NCBI RefSeq assembly: GCF_029837695.1
Contig: NZ_JAOEEA010000016.1
Span: 1-64,000 of the forward strand
From: Pseudomonas sp. GD04019
GTDB lineage: Bacteria; Pseudomonadota; Gammaproteobacteria; Pseudomonadales; Pseudomonadaceae
Length of the DNA: 64,000 nucleotides
Direction of reading: 5' to 3'
Positions 23,754-32,171 of the stretch are shown here, one piece after another; the first letter of the stretch is position 1, and every line of letters starts with the position of its first letter. The notes below the pieces were generated by a model. The model saw only the letters and a list, made by a program, of their open reading frames with translations. It searched no databases and was not told where the DNA came from. The position numbers and the translations under genes are program-made.

Positions 23754-24545
23754 ATGAACCTGTCCGACCCGCAAGAACTCGCCTCCCTGATCGAAGCCTG
23801 GCTGCTGGCCCTGGGCCGGCCGTTGTCGCTGGAGCGCCTGGGCGAGCTGTTCGAGGAGGGCGAGCGCCCGGAGCCGGCACAGATTCGCGAGGCCCTGGAA
23901 GTGCTGCGCCTGTCCTGCGAGGGGCGCGCCTTCGAGCTGAAGGAAGTGGCCAGCGGCTACCGCCTGCAGGTACGCGAGAAGTTCGCCCCCTGGGTCGGCC
24001 GGTTGTGGGAAGAACGCCCGCAGCGCTACTCGCGCGCCATGCTCGAAACGTTGGCGCTGATCGCCTACCGCCAGCCGATCACTCGCGGCGAGATCGAGGA
24101 TATCCGCGGCGTGGCGGTCAACAGCCAGATCATCAAGACCCTGCAGGAGCGCGACTGGATTCGCGTGGTCGGCTACCGCGACGTGCCCGGCAAGCCGGCC
24201 ATGCTGGCCACCACCAAGGTGTTCCTCGACTACTTCAACCTGAAGAGCCTGGAAGAGCTTCCGCCACTGGCCGCCCTGCGCGAGCTGGAGCCCGAGCCGA
24301 TGCTGGCGCTGGACGACGACATGCCGGTACCGGCCGGCCTGCAGGCGCGGGTCGACGCTGAGCTGGGTGAAGACGTGCCTGCCGAGCCGCGCGAAGAGAC
24401 CAGCTTCCGCAGCCTGCTGGTCGAGCTGGACGAGATGGAGCAGGGCCTGAAGACCGACTTCGACGATTTGGCCCGGGCCGAAGAAGAGATTGCGGTCGAA
24501 GAGCACCAGGACGAGACCCTGGGCGCCGGCGACTCTCTGCATTGA
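23754..24545 (+). CDS. scpB: Segregation and condensation protein B
   Basis: This 263-residue protein has two winged-helix domains (~5-85 and ~95-170). Diagnostic text is YSRAMLETLALIAYRQPITRGEIEDIRGV (~97-125, by position) and IIKTLQERDWIRVVGYRDVPGKPAMLATTKVFLDYFNL. The acidic C-terminal tail (~195-263) is longer than in Bacillus ScpB, as usual in Pseudomonas. It dimerises on ScpA. ATG 23754 directly follows the scpA TAG, so translation is coupled. Confidence 0.95.
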   Translation: MNLSDPQELASLIEAWLLALGRPLSLERLGELFEEGERPEPAQIREALEVLRLSCEGRAFELKEVASGYRLQVREKFAPWVGRLWEERPQRYSRAMLETLALIAYRQPITRGEIEDIRGVAVNSQIIKTLQERDWIRVVGYRDVPGKPAMLATTKVFLDYFNLKSLEELPPLAALRELEPEPMLALDDDMPVPAGLQARVDAELGEDVPAEPREETSFRSLLVELDEMEQGLKTDFDDLARAEEEIAVEEHQDETLGAGDSLH

Positions 24546-24636
24546 GGAATAGGCCATCGGGGGCATTGAGACTTTCAATCCCGGCCTGATCCGCTTCCGC
24601 CCTATGCTGTCGGCGCCTTCCCCTACAGGTGCCGCC

Positions 24637-24822
24637 ATGAGCAAGAATCCCTGCATCAAGGTCTGCGAGTTCGACGCCGATATCTGCGTCGGCTGCGGGC
24701 GCAGCAAGCGCGAGATCAAGGCCTGGAAGAAACTCGGCAAGGAGCAGCGCTTCGCCCTGCTGGCCGAGGCCGATATGCGCCTGCTGGCCTTCGAGGCGAC
24801 CGGCCGGCGCCAGACCCGCTGA
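24637..24822 (+). CDS. DUF1289 small cysteine-rich protein
   Basis: This 61-residue DUF1289 protein has four cysteines in NPCIKVCEFDADICVGCGRS (~4-23), then the basic helical part EIKAWKKLGKEQRFALLAEADMR. The cysteines probably bind zinc or an Fe-S cluster. Function is unknown. ATG 24637 (MSKNPCIKVCEF) is the family start; an upstream in-frame ATG at 24604 gives an unlikely extension. It lies between scpB and rluB, a common Pseudomonas arrangement. Confidence 0.88.
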   Translation: MSKNPCIKVCEFDADICVGCGRSKREIKAWKKLGKEQRFALLAEADMRLLAFEATGRRQTR

Positions 24823-24914
24823 GCGGTCTATAGTCAGTCAGCCGTGCGCAGTACTGGCGATCCGCGTATGATGCGCGACCTTTTTCATCCTCAGTTACAC
24901 CGGGAGGTGCCCAG

Positions 24915-26093
24915 ATGAGTGAGTCCGAACTAGATCCCCGTCCCAGCGGCGAGAAGCTGCAGAAGGTCCTGGCCCGCGCCGGCCTCGGCTCGCGCCGCGA
25001 CATCGAGCAGTGGATCACCGATGGCCGCGTCAAGGTCAATGGCGCAGTCGCCACCCTCGGCGCCCGCGTCGAACTGCGCGACGCCATCAGCGTCGACGGC
25101 CAGCTGCTCAAGCGCGAAGACATCCAGCAGACCGTGCGCCGCGTGCTGATCTACAACAAGCCGGAAGGCGAGATCTGCACCCGCGACGACCCGGAAGGTC
25201 GCCCCACCGTGTTCGATCGCCTGCCGCGCCCGAAAGAGGGCCGCTGGATCAACATCGGCCGCCTGGACATCAACACCACCGGCCTGCTGCTGTTCACCAC
25301 CGACGGCGAACTGGCCAACCGCCTGATGCACCCCTCCTTCGAGATGGACCGCGAGTACGCCGTGCGCGTGCGTGGTGAAGTCACCGAGGAGATGCTCGAG
25401 CAGCTCAAGGCCGGCGTGATGCTGGAAGACGGCCCGGCCAAGTTCACCGACATCAAGGAAGCCCCCGGCGGCGAAGGCTTCAACCGCTGGTTCCACTGCG
25501 TGGTGATGGAGGGCCGCAACCGCGAAGTGCGCCGCCTGTGGGAGTCCCAGGGCGTGGTGGTCAGCCGCCTGAAGCGCGTGCGCTTCGGCCCGGTGTTCAT
25601 GACCTCCGACCTGCCGATGGGCCGCTGGCGCGAAATGGGCCAGCGCGAGCTGGACATCCTCAGCGAGGAGGTCGGCCTCAAGCCCATGGCCCTGCCGGCG
25701 ATGAACGAGAAAATGCGCGACAAGCTCGACCGCCTGCAGCGCAAGGCGGCTCGCCCGATGAGCCGCAACGAGCGGCCCAAGCGCGTGCTGCGTCCGGCCC
25801 AGGATGGCGCCGCGGAAACCAGCGAACAGCGTCCGGCCCGCGCCCCGCGTGGCGAAGAGCGTCCGCAGCGCGTGCCGCGCAAACCGAGTGGCGAGCGTGG
25901 TGAACGTCGCGAAGGTGGTCGTGGCACGCCGGTGGCGGAACGTCCGGCCGATGTGAACAAGAAGCGCGCCCCGCGTCCGGCTGGCGACGCCGCCGAGCGT
26001 CCGGCGCGCAAGCCACGCCCGGCTGCGCCTGGTGGCAACAAGCGGCCGCCGAGTGGTGATGGTCAGCGCCCAGGCTTCGGCCGCAAGCGCTGA
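24915..26093 (+). CDS. rluB: 23S rRNA pseudouridine synthase B with long basic tail
   Basis: In this 392-residue protein the S4 RNA-binding domain (GEKLQKVLARAGLGSRRDIE, ~13-32) is followed by the RsuA/RluB catalytic domain. The catalytic Asp is in IGRLDINTTGLLL (~115-127), with further motifs EYAVRVRGEVTEE and MEGRNREVRRLWESQG. It converts U2605 (E. coli numbering) of 23S rRNA to pseudouridine. Residues ~265-392 form a disordered Arg/Pro/Gly-rich tail with repeats of RPAR/RVPRKPS type. ATG 24915 has the GGGAGGTG ribosome site. Confidence 0.95.
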   Translation: MSESELDPRPSGEKLQKVLARAGLGSRRDIEQWITDGRVKVNGAVATLGARVELRDAISVDGQLLKREDIQQTVRRVLIYNKPEGEICTRDDPEGRPTVFDRLPRPKEGRWINIGRLDINTTGLLLFTTDGELANRLMHPSFEMDREYAVRVRGEVTEEMLEQLKAGVMLEDGPAKFTDIKEAPGGEGFNRWFHCVVMEGRNREVRRLWESQGVVVSRLKRVRFGPVFMTSDLPMGRWREMGQRELDILSEEVGLKPMALPAMNEKMRDKLDRLQRKAARPMSRNERPKRVLRPAQDGAAETSEQRPARAPRGEERPQRVPRKPSGERGERREGGRGTPVAERPADVNKKRAPRPAGDAAERPARKPRPAAPGGNKRPPSGDGQRPGFGRKR

Positions 26094-26139
26094 GAACCTG
26101 CCCACGATCTGCTGCGCGTCGGCTAAACGGCGTTGAAAA

Positions 26140-26165
26140 CAGTCCGGGACGCGCGTCTCGGACTG
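26140..26165 (-). terminator. Secondary hairpin, leftward terminator-like
   Basis: CAGTCCG (26140-26146) and CGGACTG (26159-26165) form a stem continued by GGAC/GTCT around a GCGC loop. On the minus strand it is followed by TTTTCAA, so it may back up the stronger terminator at 26256 for leftward transcription of the diguanylate cyclase. Confidence 0.45.
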
Positions 26166-26255
26166 CTCATTTACCATTCGTAAACTGCGCGTCCTCGGCC
26201 ATTTTCACCACCGTTTATCTCTAGCTCGCGAGATCGTAAACAGGTTCTGAAAATG

Positions 26256-26283
26256 AAAAGGGGCTCCCAGGAGCCCCTTTTTT
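26256..26283. terminator. Bidirectional intrinsic terminator between rluB and the GGDEF gene
   Basis: GGGGCTC (26260-26266), loop CCAG and GAGCCCC (26271-26277) form a perfect stem flanked by AAAA on the left and TTTTTT on the right. It can therefore end transcripts of both convergent genes. Confidence 0.92.
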
Positions 26284-26298
26284 GTTGGCTGGCGTTTC

Positions 26299-27225
26299 TC
26301 AGCCGGCCATGGACAGGCGATTGCGGCCTTCGCGCTTGGACACATACAGGGCGTTGTCCGCGCGGCGTTGCAGGCTCTCCGACGATTCGCCCGGCAGCAG
26401 GGTGGCGCAACCCAGGCTGATGGAAATCTCCAGGGCACGGCCTTCTTCCAGGTATTGCAGGCCCAGCACGGCCAGGCGCAGGCGCTCGCCGATGATCTGC
26501 GCGGCCTCGCGGCTGGTGTTGGACAGCAGCACCAGGAACTCCTCGCCGCCGTAGCGGAACACCATGTCGATGTTGCGCAGGCTGCCTTTCAGCGCGGCGG
26601 CCACGGCCTTCAGCACTTCGTCGCCGGTGGCGTGGCCGAAGCGGTCGTTGATGCTCTTGAAGTGGTCGATGTCGAGCATCAGCACCGACAGCGGCTGCAG
26701 GCTGCGGCGGGCCAGATCGATCTCGCGCTGCATGGCCTGGTTCATGGCGATGCGATTGCCGGTATCGGTCAGCGGGTCGCGCAGGGCGCTCTGCAGGGCG
26801 GCGCGGTAGAGCAGGGCGTTGCGCAGGGGGAACAGCAGGCTGGCCAGCAGCGACTCCAACTGGCCCAGCTCGTCATCGCTGAAGCGCTGGGTGCGGCGGA
26901 AGGTCAGCTCGCCCAGGTATTCGCCCTGATGGCTGAGGCGGTAGCTGGCCGAATGGTTGGCACGTTCGCCCAGTTCCAGGCGCAGATCGCTGGCGGCCAG
27001 CTGGTAGCTCAGCGCGCTCAGCGGCACCAGGCGCTGCACTTCCTGGAAGAACAGACCGAGGATGCGGTCGAATTCCAGGGAAGTCTGCAGCTGCAGGTTC
27101 AGCTGCTGACGCAGCTGGGCCAGGCTGACCGGCTTGAGCAGCGGCTGATTGCGGCTGGCATAGCCCAGGCGCTGCAGCTTGGCGGCATCGAAATCGATGG
27201 TGTTGGAGGGGTTGTGCGGAACCAT
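26299..27225 (-). CDS. Soluble diguanylate cyclase (GAF-like sensor plus GGDEF)
   Basis: This 308-residue protein has no membrane segments. Residues ~45-150 look like a GAF-type sensor, followed by a GGDEF domain (~155-308) with the active motif YGGEEFLVLL (~239). The inhibitory RxxD site (RNID) lies five residues before GGEEF. It should synthesise c-di-GMP under control of an unknown cytoplasmic signal. The start MVPHNPSNTIDFDAAKLQRLG uses ATG 27225. Its 3' end faces rluB across a strong terminator. Confidence 0.9.
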   Translation of the reverse strand: MVPHNPSNTIDFDAAKLQRLGYASRNQPLLKPVSLAQLRQQLNLQLQTSLEFDRILGLFFQEVQRLVPLSALSYQLAASDLRLELGERANHSASYRLSHQGEYLGELTFRRTQRFSDDELGQLESLLASLLFPLRNALLYRAALQSALRDPLTDTGNRIAMNQAMQREIDLARRSLQPLSVLMLDIDHFKSINDRFGHATGDEVLKAVAAALKGSLRNIDMVFRYGGEEFLVLLSNTSREAAQIIGERLRLAVLGLQYLEEGRALEISISLGCATLLPGESSESLQRRADNALYVSKREGRNRLSMAG

Positions 27226-27337
27226 AGTGCTCGACCTCTGGCGCTTGAGCGCCTTGTTGACGGAGGTAGAGCGAATTCTGTGCCACTTTTGGAAAGTGCT
27301 TTTATTTCAGCGTCTTAAGCGGTTTTATCAGGGCTGA

Positions 27338-27357
27338 AGCGGCAAGGGCTTGCCGCT
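27338..27357. other. Inverted repeat between yciK and the GGDEF gene
   Basis: AGCGGCAAG (27338-27346) and CTTGCCGCT (27349-27357) are perfect inverted arms. The hairpin lies in the 203-base gap downstream of yciK. No U-tract follows on the leftward strand, so it may be an RNA stabiliser or a weak terminator. Nothing else was recognised in the gap apart from a CACTTT/AAAGTG hairpin at 27284-27298. Confidence 0.4.
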
Positions 27358-27428
27358 CTATTGACGCGAGTGCTGGCAATTTGATGCCTTGTCACCGGCT
27401 GCGACGGAAAACCGGCAGCCAGTCACTT

Positions 27429-28169
27429 TTACTGGGCGTCGAAGGCCTGGCCGTTGACGCCCTGGCTGTCCGGGCCCATCAGGTACAGATAGACCGGCAT
27501 GATGTCTTCCGGCAGCGGGTTGTTGGCCGGGTTCTCGCCGGGGTAGGCCTGGGCGCGCATGTCGGTGCGGGTGGCGCCGGGGTTGATGCTGTTGGAGCGA
27601 ACCGGGGCGATGCCGTCTATTTCGTCGGCCAGGGTCTGCATCAGGCCCTCGGTGGCGAACTTCGACACACCATAGGCGCCCCAGTAGGCGCGGCCCTTGC
27701 GGCCGACGCTGCTGGAGGTGAACACCACCGAGGCATCCTCGGACAGCTTGAGCAGCGGCAGCAGGGTGCTGGTCAGCATGAACATGGCGTTGACGTTGAT
27801 CTGCATGACGCGCATGAAGTTGTCGCCGGACAGCTGCTCCAGCGGTGTGCGCGGGCCGACGATGGCCGCGTTGTGCAGCAGGCCGTCGAGGCGGCCGAAC
27901 TCGGCTTCGATGGTGGCGGCCAGTTCGTCGTACTGGTGCGGCAGGGCGGTTTCCAGATTGAACGGAATCACCACCGGCTGCGGATGACCGGCGGCCTCGA
28001 TCTCGTCATACAGCTGGTTCAGGTTGCCCTCGGTCTTGCCCAGCAGCAGCACGGTGGCGCCATGGGCGGCATAGGTCTTGGCGGCGGCGGCGCCGATGCC
28101 GCGGCCGGCACCGGTGACCAGGATCACGCGACCCTTGAGCAGGTCGGGGCGGGCGCTGTAGTCGAACAT
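27429..28169 (-). CDS. yciK: YciK-type short-chain dehydrogenase/reductase
   Basis: This 246-residue SDR enzyme has the NAD(P) motif VTGAGRGIGAAAAKTYAA (~19-36), HNAAIVGPRTPLEQ (~94-107), catalytic Ser in VVFTSSSVGRKG and Tyr-x3-Lys in YWGAYGVSKFATEG (~162-175). The substrate is not established. The leftward order ubiG-mupP-yciK, with a 30-base gap to mupP, is conserved in Pseudomonas. Confidence 0.9.
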   Translation of the reverse strand: MFDYSARPDLLKGRVILVTGAGRGIGAAAAKTYAAHGATVLLLGKTEGNLNQLYDEIEAAGHPQPVVIPFNLETALPHQYDELAATIEAEFGRLDGLLHNAAIVGPRTPLEQLSGDNFMRVMQINVNAMFMLTSTLLPLLKLSEDASVVFTSSSVGRKGRAYWGAYGVSKFATEGLMQTLADEIDGIAPVRSNSINPGATRTDMRAQAYPGENPANNPLPEDIMPVYLYLMGPDSQGVNGQAFDAQ

Positions 28170-28199
28170 GGGCGAAATCTCGTTATTGCGTGAATAGGG

Positions 28200-28871
28200 T
28201 CAGCAGCTGCACAGGGCGTGATCGAGCACGGCGCGCAGCTCCAGGGGATGGTCCACCACCACGTCGGCGCCCCAGTGGCGCGGATTGTCTTCGGGGTGGA
28301 TGTAGCCGTAGGTGACGGCGGCGGTCTTGCAGCCGGCGGCGCGGCCGGCCTCGATGTCGCGGGCGTCATCGCCGACGAAGAGGACATCGGCGGGGGCGAT
28401 GCCCATCTGCTCGCAGGCCAGCAGGAGCATGTCCGGCGCCGGCTTGCTGCGCGGTACGTGGTCCGGGCAGACCAGCACGGCCGAGCGCTCACTCAGTCCA
28501 AGCTGCTGCATGATCGGCTCGGCGAAGGTCACCGGCTTGTTGGTGGCCACGCCCCAGATCAGACGCGATTGTTCGATGTCGCTAAGCAGCTCCAGCATGC
28601 CGTCGAACGGCTTGCTGAGTACCGCGCAGTGCTGCTGGTAGCGTTCGAGGAACTCCAGGCGCAGGGCCTCGAAGCCTTCGGCGCCGACTTCCAGATCGAA
28701 GGTGGCGGAGACCATGGCGCGGGCGCCGCCGGAGACCACGTCGCGGATCAGCTGCTCGTCCACTGGAGCCAGGTCGCGCGCGGCGCGCATGGCCTGGCAC
28801 ACGGCGACGAAGTCCGGCGCGGTATCCAGCAGGGTACCGTCCATGTCGAAGAGAACCGCTCGCAGGGCCAT
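28200..28871 (-). CDS. mupP: N-acetylmuramic acid 6-phosphate phosphatase MupP
   Basis: The 223-residue HAD phosphatase has motif I VLFDMDGTLLDTAPDF (~6-21), motif II in GVATNKP (~107), the Lys in RSKPAPDMLL (~142) and motif IV VLFVGDDARDIEAGRAAG (~162-179). It is often annotated as phosphoglycolate phosphatase. In Pseudomonas the gene beside ubiG and yciK was shown to be MupP, which dephosphorylates MurNAc-6-phosphate in peptidoglycan recycling and so affects beta-lactamase induction. The start MALRAVLF uses ATG 28871, five bases after the ubiG stop. Confidence 0.9.
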   Translation of the reverse strand: MALRAVLFDMDGTLLDTAPDFVAVCQAMRAARDLAPVDEQLIRDVVSGGARAMVSATFDLEVGAEGFEALRLEFLERYQQHCAVLSKPFDGMLELLSDIEQSRLIWGVATNKPVTFAEPIMQQLGLSERSAVLVCPDHVPRSKPAPDMLLLACEQMGIAPADVLFVGDDARDIEAGRAAGCKTAAVTYGYIHPEDNPRHWGADVVVDHPLELRAVLDHALCSC

Positions 28872-28876
28872 GCGCC

Positions 28877-29575
28877 TTACTCCTCGCGCAGGGTCTGGAT
28901 CATGTAGTTGACGTCCACATCCGCTTCCAGCTTGTAGTGCTTGGTCAGCGGGTTGTAGGTCAGCCCGATGATGTCCTTGACCTGCAGGCCGGCGGCGCGG
29001 CTCCAGGCACCCAGCTCGGAGGGGCGGATGAACTTCTTGAAGTCGTGGGTGCCGCGCGGCAGCAGGCGCATCACGTATTCGGCGCCGACGATGGCGAACA
29101 GGTAGGCCTTGGGATTGCGGTTGATGGTGGAGAAGAACACCTGGCCGCCGGGCTTGACCATCCTGTAGCAGGCGCGGATCACCGAGGACGGGTCGGGCAC
29201 GTGCTCGAGCATCTCCAGGCAGGTGACCACGTCGAACTGGCCGGGCATTTCCTCGGCCAGGGCCTCGGCGGTGATCTGCCGGTACTCGACATTGACCCCG
29301 GACTCCAGCTGATGCAGCTGGGCCACGCCCAGCGGTGCCTCGCCCATGTCGATGCCGGTGACGGTTGCCCCCCGCTGGGCCATGGATTCGCTGAGGATGC
29401 CGCCGCCGCAGCCGACATCCAGCACCTTCTTGCCGGCCAAGCCGACGCGCTCGTCGATCCAGTTGACGCGCAGCGGGTTGATGTCGTGCAGCGGCTTGAA
29501 CTCGCTCTCGCGGTCCCACCAGCGGTGGGCGAGGGCCTCGAATTTGGCGATTTCGGCGTGGTCGACGTTGCTCAT
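28877..29575 (-). CDS. ubiG: UbiG 3-demethylubiquinone/polyprenyl dihydroxybenzoate O-methyltransferase
   Basis: The 232-residue protein has the family start VDHAEIAKFEALAHRWWDRESEFKPLHDINPLR (residues ~4-36), motif I VLDVGCGGGILSESMA (~52-67) and TCLEMLEHVPDP (~117). It performs both O-methylations of ubiquinone synthesis with SAM, acting at the membrane. Length and text agree fully with UbiG. ATG 29575 gives MSNVDHAEI. The gene heads the operon ubiG-mupP-yciK. Confidence 0.97.
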   Translation of the reverse strand: MSNVDHAEIAKFEALAHRWWDRESEFKPLHDINPLRVNWIDERVGLAGKKVLDVGCGGGILSESMAQRGATVTGIDMGEAPLGVAQLHQLESGVNVEYRQITAEALAEEMPGQFDVVTCLEMLEHVPDPSSVIRACYRMVKPGGQVFFSTINRNPKAYLFAIVGAEYVMRLLPRGTHDFKKFIRPSELGAWSRAAGLQVKDIIGLTYNPLTKHYKLEADVDVNYMIQTLREE

Positions 29576-29606
29576 GGCGTGCTCTTAAAAAGTCTCGAAA
29601 ACGAAT

Positions 29607-30935
29607 TCAGTGTTTGCCGGCGATGCGCTCGCCCCAGGCGCGCGCGTTGGCGACGATGCGCTGCTCGTCCAGGCGCGTCAGGCGGCCGTCGTCGAGCAGC
29701 TGCTTGCCGCCGACCCACAGGTGCTTCACGCAGCTGCGGCTGCCGGCGTAGATCAGTTGCGACACTGGGTCGTAGACCGGTTGCTGGGCCAGGCCGGACA
29801 GGTCGAAGGCGGCCAGGTCGGCCAGCTTGCCCAGTTCCAGCGAGCCGGTGCAGTCGTCCAGGCCCAGGGCGCGGGCGCCGTTCAGGGTGGCCATGCGCAG
29901 GGCGCTGTGGGCGCCGAGCGCGGTGGCGCTGCCGGCCACGGCCTTGGCCAGCAGGGCGGCGGTGCGGGTCTCGCCGAGCAGGTCCAGGTCATTGTTGCTG
30001 GCGGCGCCGTCGGTGCCGATGGCGACGTTGACGCCGGCCTGCCAGAGCTTCTCCACCGGGCAGAAGCCGCTGGCCAGCTTGAGGTTGGACTCGGGGCAAT
30101 GGATCACGCTGCTGTTGCTTTCTACCAGCAGGGCGATGTCTTCGTCGCTGATCTGGGTCATGTGCACGGCCTGGAAGCGCGGGCCGAGCAGGCCCAGGCT
30201 GGCCAGGCGCTGCAGTGGGCGTACGCCATGCAGCTCCAGGCTCTGCTGCACTTCGAAGGCAGTCTCGTGGACGTGCATGTGGATGCCGGCGTCCAGCTCT
30301 TCGGCCAGCATCAGTACGTTCTTGAGTTTGTCGTCGCTGACCGAGTAGGGCGCATGGGGGCCGAAGGCCACCTTGATCCGTGGGTGCTGCTTGAGATCGT
30401 CGAACAGGCGCAGGCCCTTGCGCAGGGCCTCCTCTGCATCGCGGGCGCCGGGGGTGGGGAAGTCCAGCACCGGGATGGTCACCTGGGCGCGGATGCCGCT
30501 CTTGTGCACCAGCTCGCAGGCCACTTCGGGGAAGAAGTACATGTCGGAGAAGCAGCTGATGCCGCCCTTGAGCTGCTCGGCGATGGCCAGCTCGGTGCCG
30601 TCGCGCACGAATTCCTCATCGACCCACTTGGCCTCGGCGGGCCAGATGTGGTCCTGCAGCCAGCTCATCAGCGGCAGGTCGTCGGCCAGGCCGCGGAACA
30701 GCGTCATGGCCGCGTGGCCGTGGGCGTTGACCAGGCCCGGGGTGAGCACACAGTCCGGCAGTTCGCGCACTTCCGTGGCCGGATGGCGCAGGGCTTCGGC
30801 GCGCGGCGCGATCAGGGCGATGCGCCCGTCGCGGATGCCCAGACCGTGATCGCGCAGTACCACGCCAGCGGGTTCGACCGGCACCAGCCAGGTGGGCAGG
30901 AGCAGCAGATCGAGCGGCTGGCGCGGTTCGGGCAT
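29607..30935 (-). CDS. mtaD: 5'-methylthioadenosine / S-adenosylhomocysteine deaminase
   Basis: The 442-residue amidohydrolase has metal ligands HGH in LVNAHGHAAMTLFRG (~64-78), HVHETAFEV (~207), the distal His in IHCPESNLKLASG (~288) and Asp in AIGTDGAASNNDLDL (~317). It belongs to the TrzA/ATZ family. In P. aeruginosa the neighbour of mtnA deaminates methylthioadenosine to methylthioinosine, a variant of methionine salvage. An ATG at 30983 is in frame, but ATG 30935 (MPEPRQPLDLLLLPTWLVP) gives the family length. The gene is divergent from mtnA. Confidence 0.9.
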   Translation of the reverse strand: MPEPRQPLDLLLLPTWLVPVEPAGVVLRDHGLGIRDGRIALIAPRAEALRHPATEVRELPDCVLTPGLVNAHGHAAMTLFRGLADDLPLMSWLQDHIWPAEAKWVDEEFVRDGTELAIAEQLKGGISCFSDMYFFPEVACELVHKSGIRAQVTIPVLDFPTPGARDAEEALRKGLRLFDDLKQHPRIKVAFGPHAPYSVSDDKLKNVLMLAEELDAGIHMHVHETAFEVQQSLELHGVRPLQRLASLGLLGPRFQAVHMTQISDEDIALLVESNSSVIHCPESNLKLASGFCPVEKLWQAGVNVAIGTDGAASNNDLDLLGETRTAALLAKAVAGSATALGAHSALRMATLNGARALGLDDCTGSLELGKLADLAAFDLSGLAQQPVYDPVSQLIYAGSRSCVKHLWVGGKQLLDDGRLTRLDEQRIVANARAWGERIAGKH

Positions 30936-30967
30936 GGCATTTATCCGGGCAATAAAGAGGTGGCGGC

Positions 30968-31005
30968 AGTATAACTGAGCCATGTAACAGGCGGCTCGCT
31001 ATAAT
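30968..31005. promoter_or_regulatory. Back-to-back promoter elements of mtaD and mtnA
   Basis: A perfect TATAAT lies at 31000-31005 on the plus strand, 33 bases before mtnA, with only a poor -35 (TGAGCC region, ~30976). On the minus strand TATACT occupies 30968-30973, 32 bases before mtaD. Both genes of the same salvage route thus seem to start from a shared ~100-base region. Confidence 0.5.
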
Positions 31006-31038
31006 CCGCGGCTTTTCGTTTCACCTTGTGGGGATGTC

Positions 31039-32115
31039 ATGCGCGACGAACTGTTGGCGGCAGAGAAGGTAAAAGCCATCGAGTGGCGCGAAGGCACGTT
31101 GTATCTGCTGGATCAGCGCGTACTGCCGCGCGAGGAAACCTGGCTGGCCTACGATTCGGCCGCCGGTGTGGCCGAGGCCATTCGCAGCATGGTGGTGCGC
31201 GGCGCGCCGGCCATCGGCATCGCCGCCGCTTTCGGTCTGGTGCTGGGCGCGCGGGCGCGCCTGGCGGCCGGTGGCGACTGGCAGGCGGCGCTGGAGGAAG
31301 ACTTCAAGGTGCTGGCCGAGTCGCGGCCGACCGCGGTCAACCTGTTCTGGGCTCTGGACCGCATGCGCGAGCGCCTGCAGCGCCTGAAAGAGGGTGAAAA
31401 TGTCCTGGCGGCGCTGGAGGCGGAGGCTGTCGGCACCTTCGACAGCGATCGCGAGGCCAACCTGACCATGGCCCAGCTGGGCATGGAGCTGATCCGCAAG
31501 CACCAGGACAGCCCGCAGAAGCTGCTGACCCACTGCAATACCGGCGCCCTGGCCACTGGCGGTTTCGGCACCGCGCTGGGTGTTATCCGCGCCGCGCACC
31601 TGGGCGGGCTGGTCGAGCGGGTGTTCGCCGACGAGACTCGTCCCTGGCTGCAGGGCTCGCGCCTGACCGCCTGGGAGCTGGCGGGCGAGGGCGTGCCGGT
31701 CAGCCTGAACGCCGACTCTGCTGCCGCGCACCTGATGAAGACCGAGGGCATCACCTGGGTCATAGTCGGCGCCGACCGCATCACCGCCAATGGCGACGTG
31801 GCCAACAAGATCGGTACCTACCAACTGGCGGTCAACGCCATGCACCACGGCGTGCGCTTCATGGTGGTGGCGCCCAGTTCGACCATCGACATGAACTTGG
31901 AGGATGGCGAAGACATCCCGATCGAGGAGCGCGACGGCCGCGAGCTGCTGGATATCGGCGGTCAGCGCATCGCCGCCGACGTGCATGCGGTCAATCCGGT
32001 GTTCGACGTGACCCCGGCCGACCTGATCGACGCGATCGTCACCGAAAAGGGCGTGGTCGAGCGGCCGGATGCGGCGAAAATGGCGCAACTCATGTGTAAA
32101 AAAAGATTGCATTAG
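31039..32115 (+). CDS. mtnA: Methylthioribose-1-phosphate isomerase
   Basis: This 358-residue protein belongs to the eIF2B-like family. Signature segments are MVVRGAPAIGIAAAFG (~51-66), the catalytic Cys in LLTHCNTGALATGGFGTALG (~157-176), DSAAAHLMKTEGI, the catalytic Asp in VGADRITANGDVANKIGTYQLA (~244-265) and PVFDVTPADLIDAIVTEKGVV near the end. It isomerises methylthioribose-1-phosphate to the ribulose form in methionine salvage. It is the last GC-rich core gene before the polysaccharide island. Confidence 0.96.
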   Translation: MRDELLAAEKVKAIEWREGTLYLLDQRVLPREETWLAYDSAAGVAEAIRSMVVRGAPAIGIAAAFGLVLGARARLAAGGDWQAALEEDFKVLAESRPTAVNLFWALDRMRERLQRLKEGENVLAALEAEAVGTFDSDREANLTMAQLGMELIRKHQDSPQKLLTHCNTGALATGGFGTALGVIRAAHLGGLVERVFADETRPWLQGSRLTAWELAGEGVPVSLNADSAAAHLMKTEGITWVIVGADRITANGDVANKIGTYQLAVNAMHHGVRFMVVAPSSTIDMNLEDGEDIPIEERDGRELLDIGGQRIAADVHAVNPVFDVTPADLIDAIVTEKGVVERPDAAKMAQLMCKKRLH

Positions 32116-32171
32116 CTAGCAGGTAGCGCGCATGAATAATTTCTCTGAACCCTATCAAAAGGATTAGTGGC

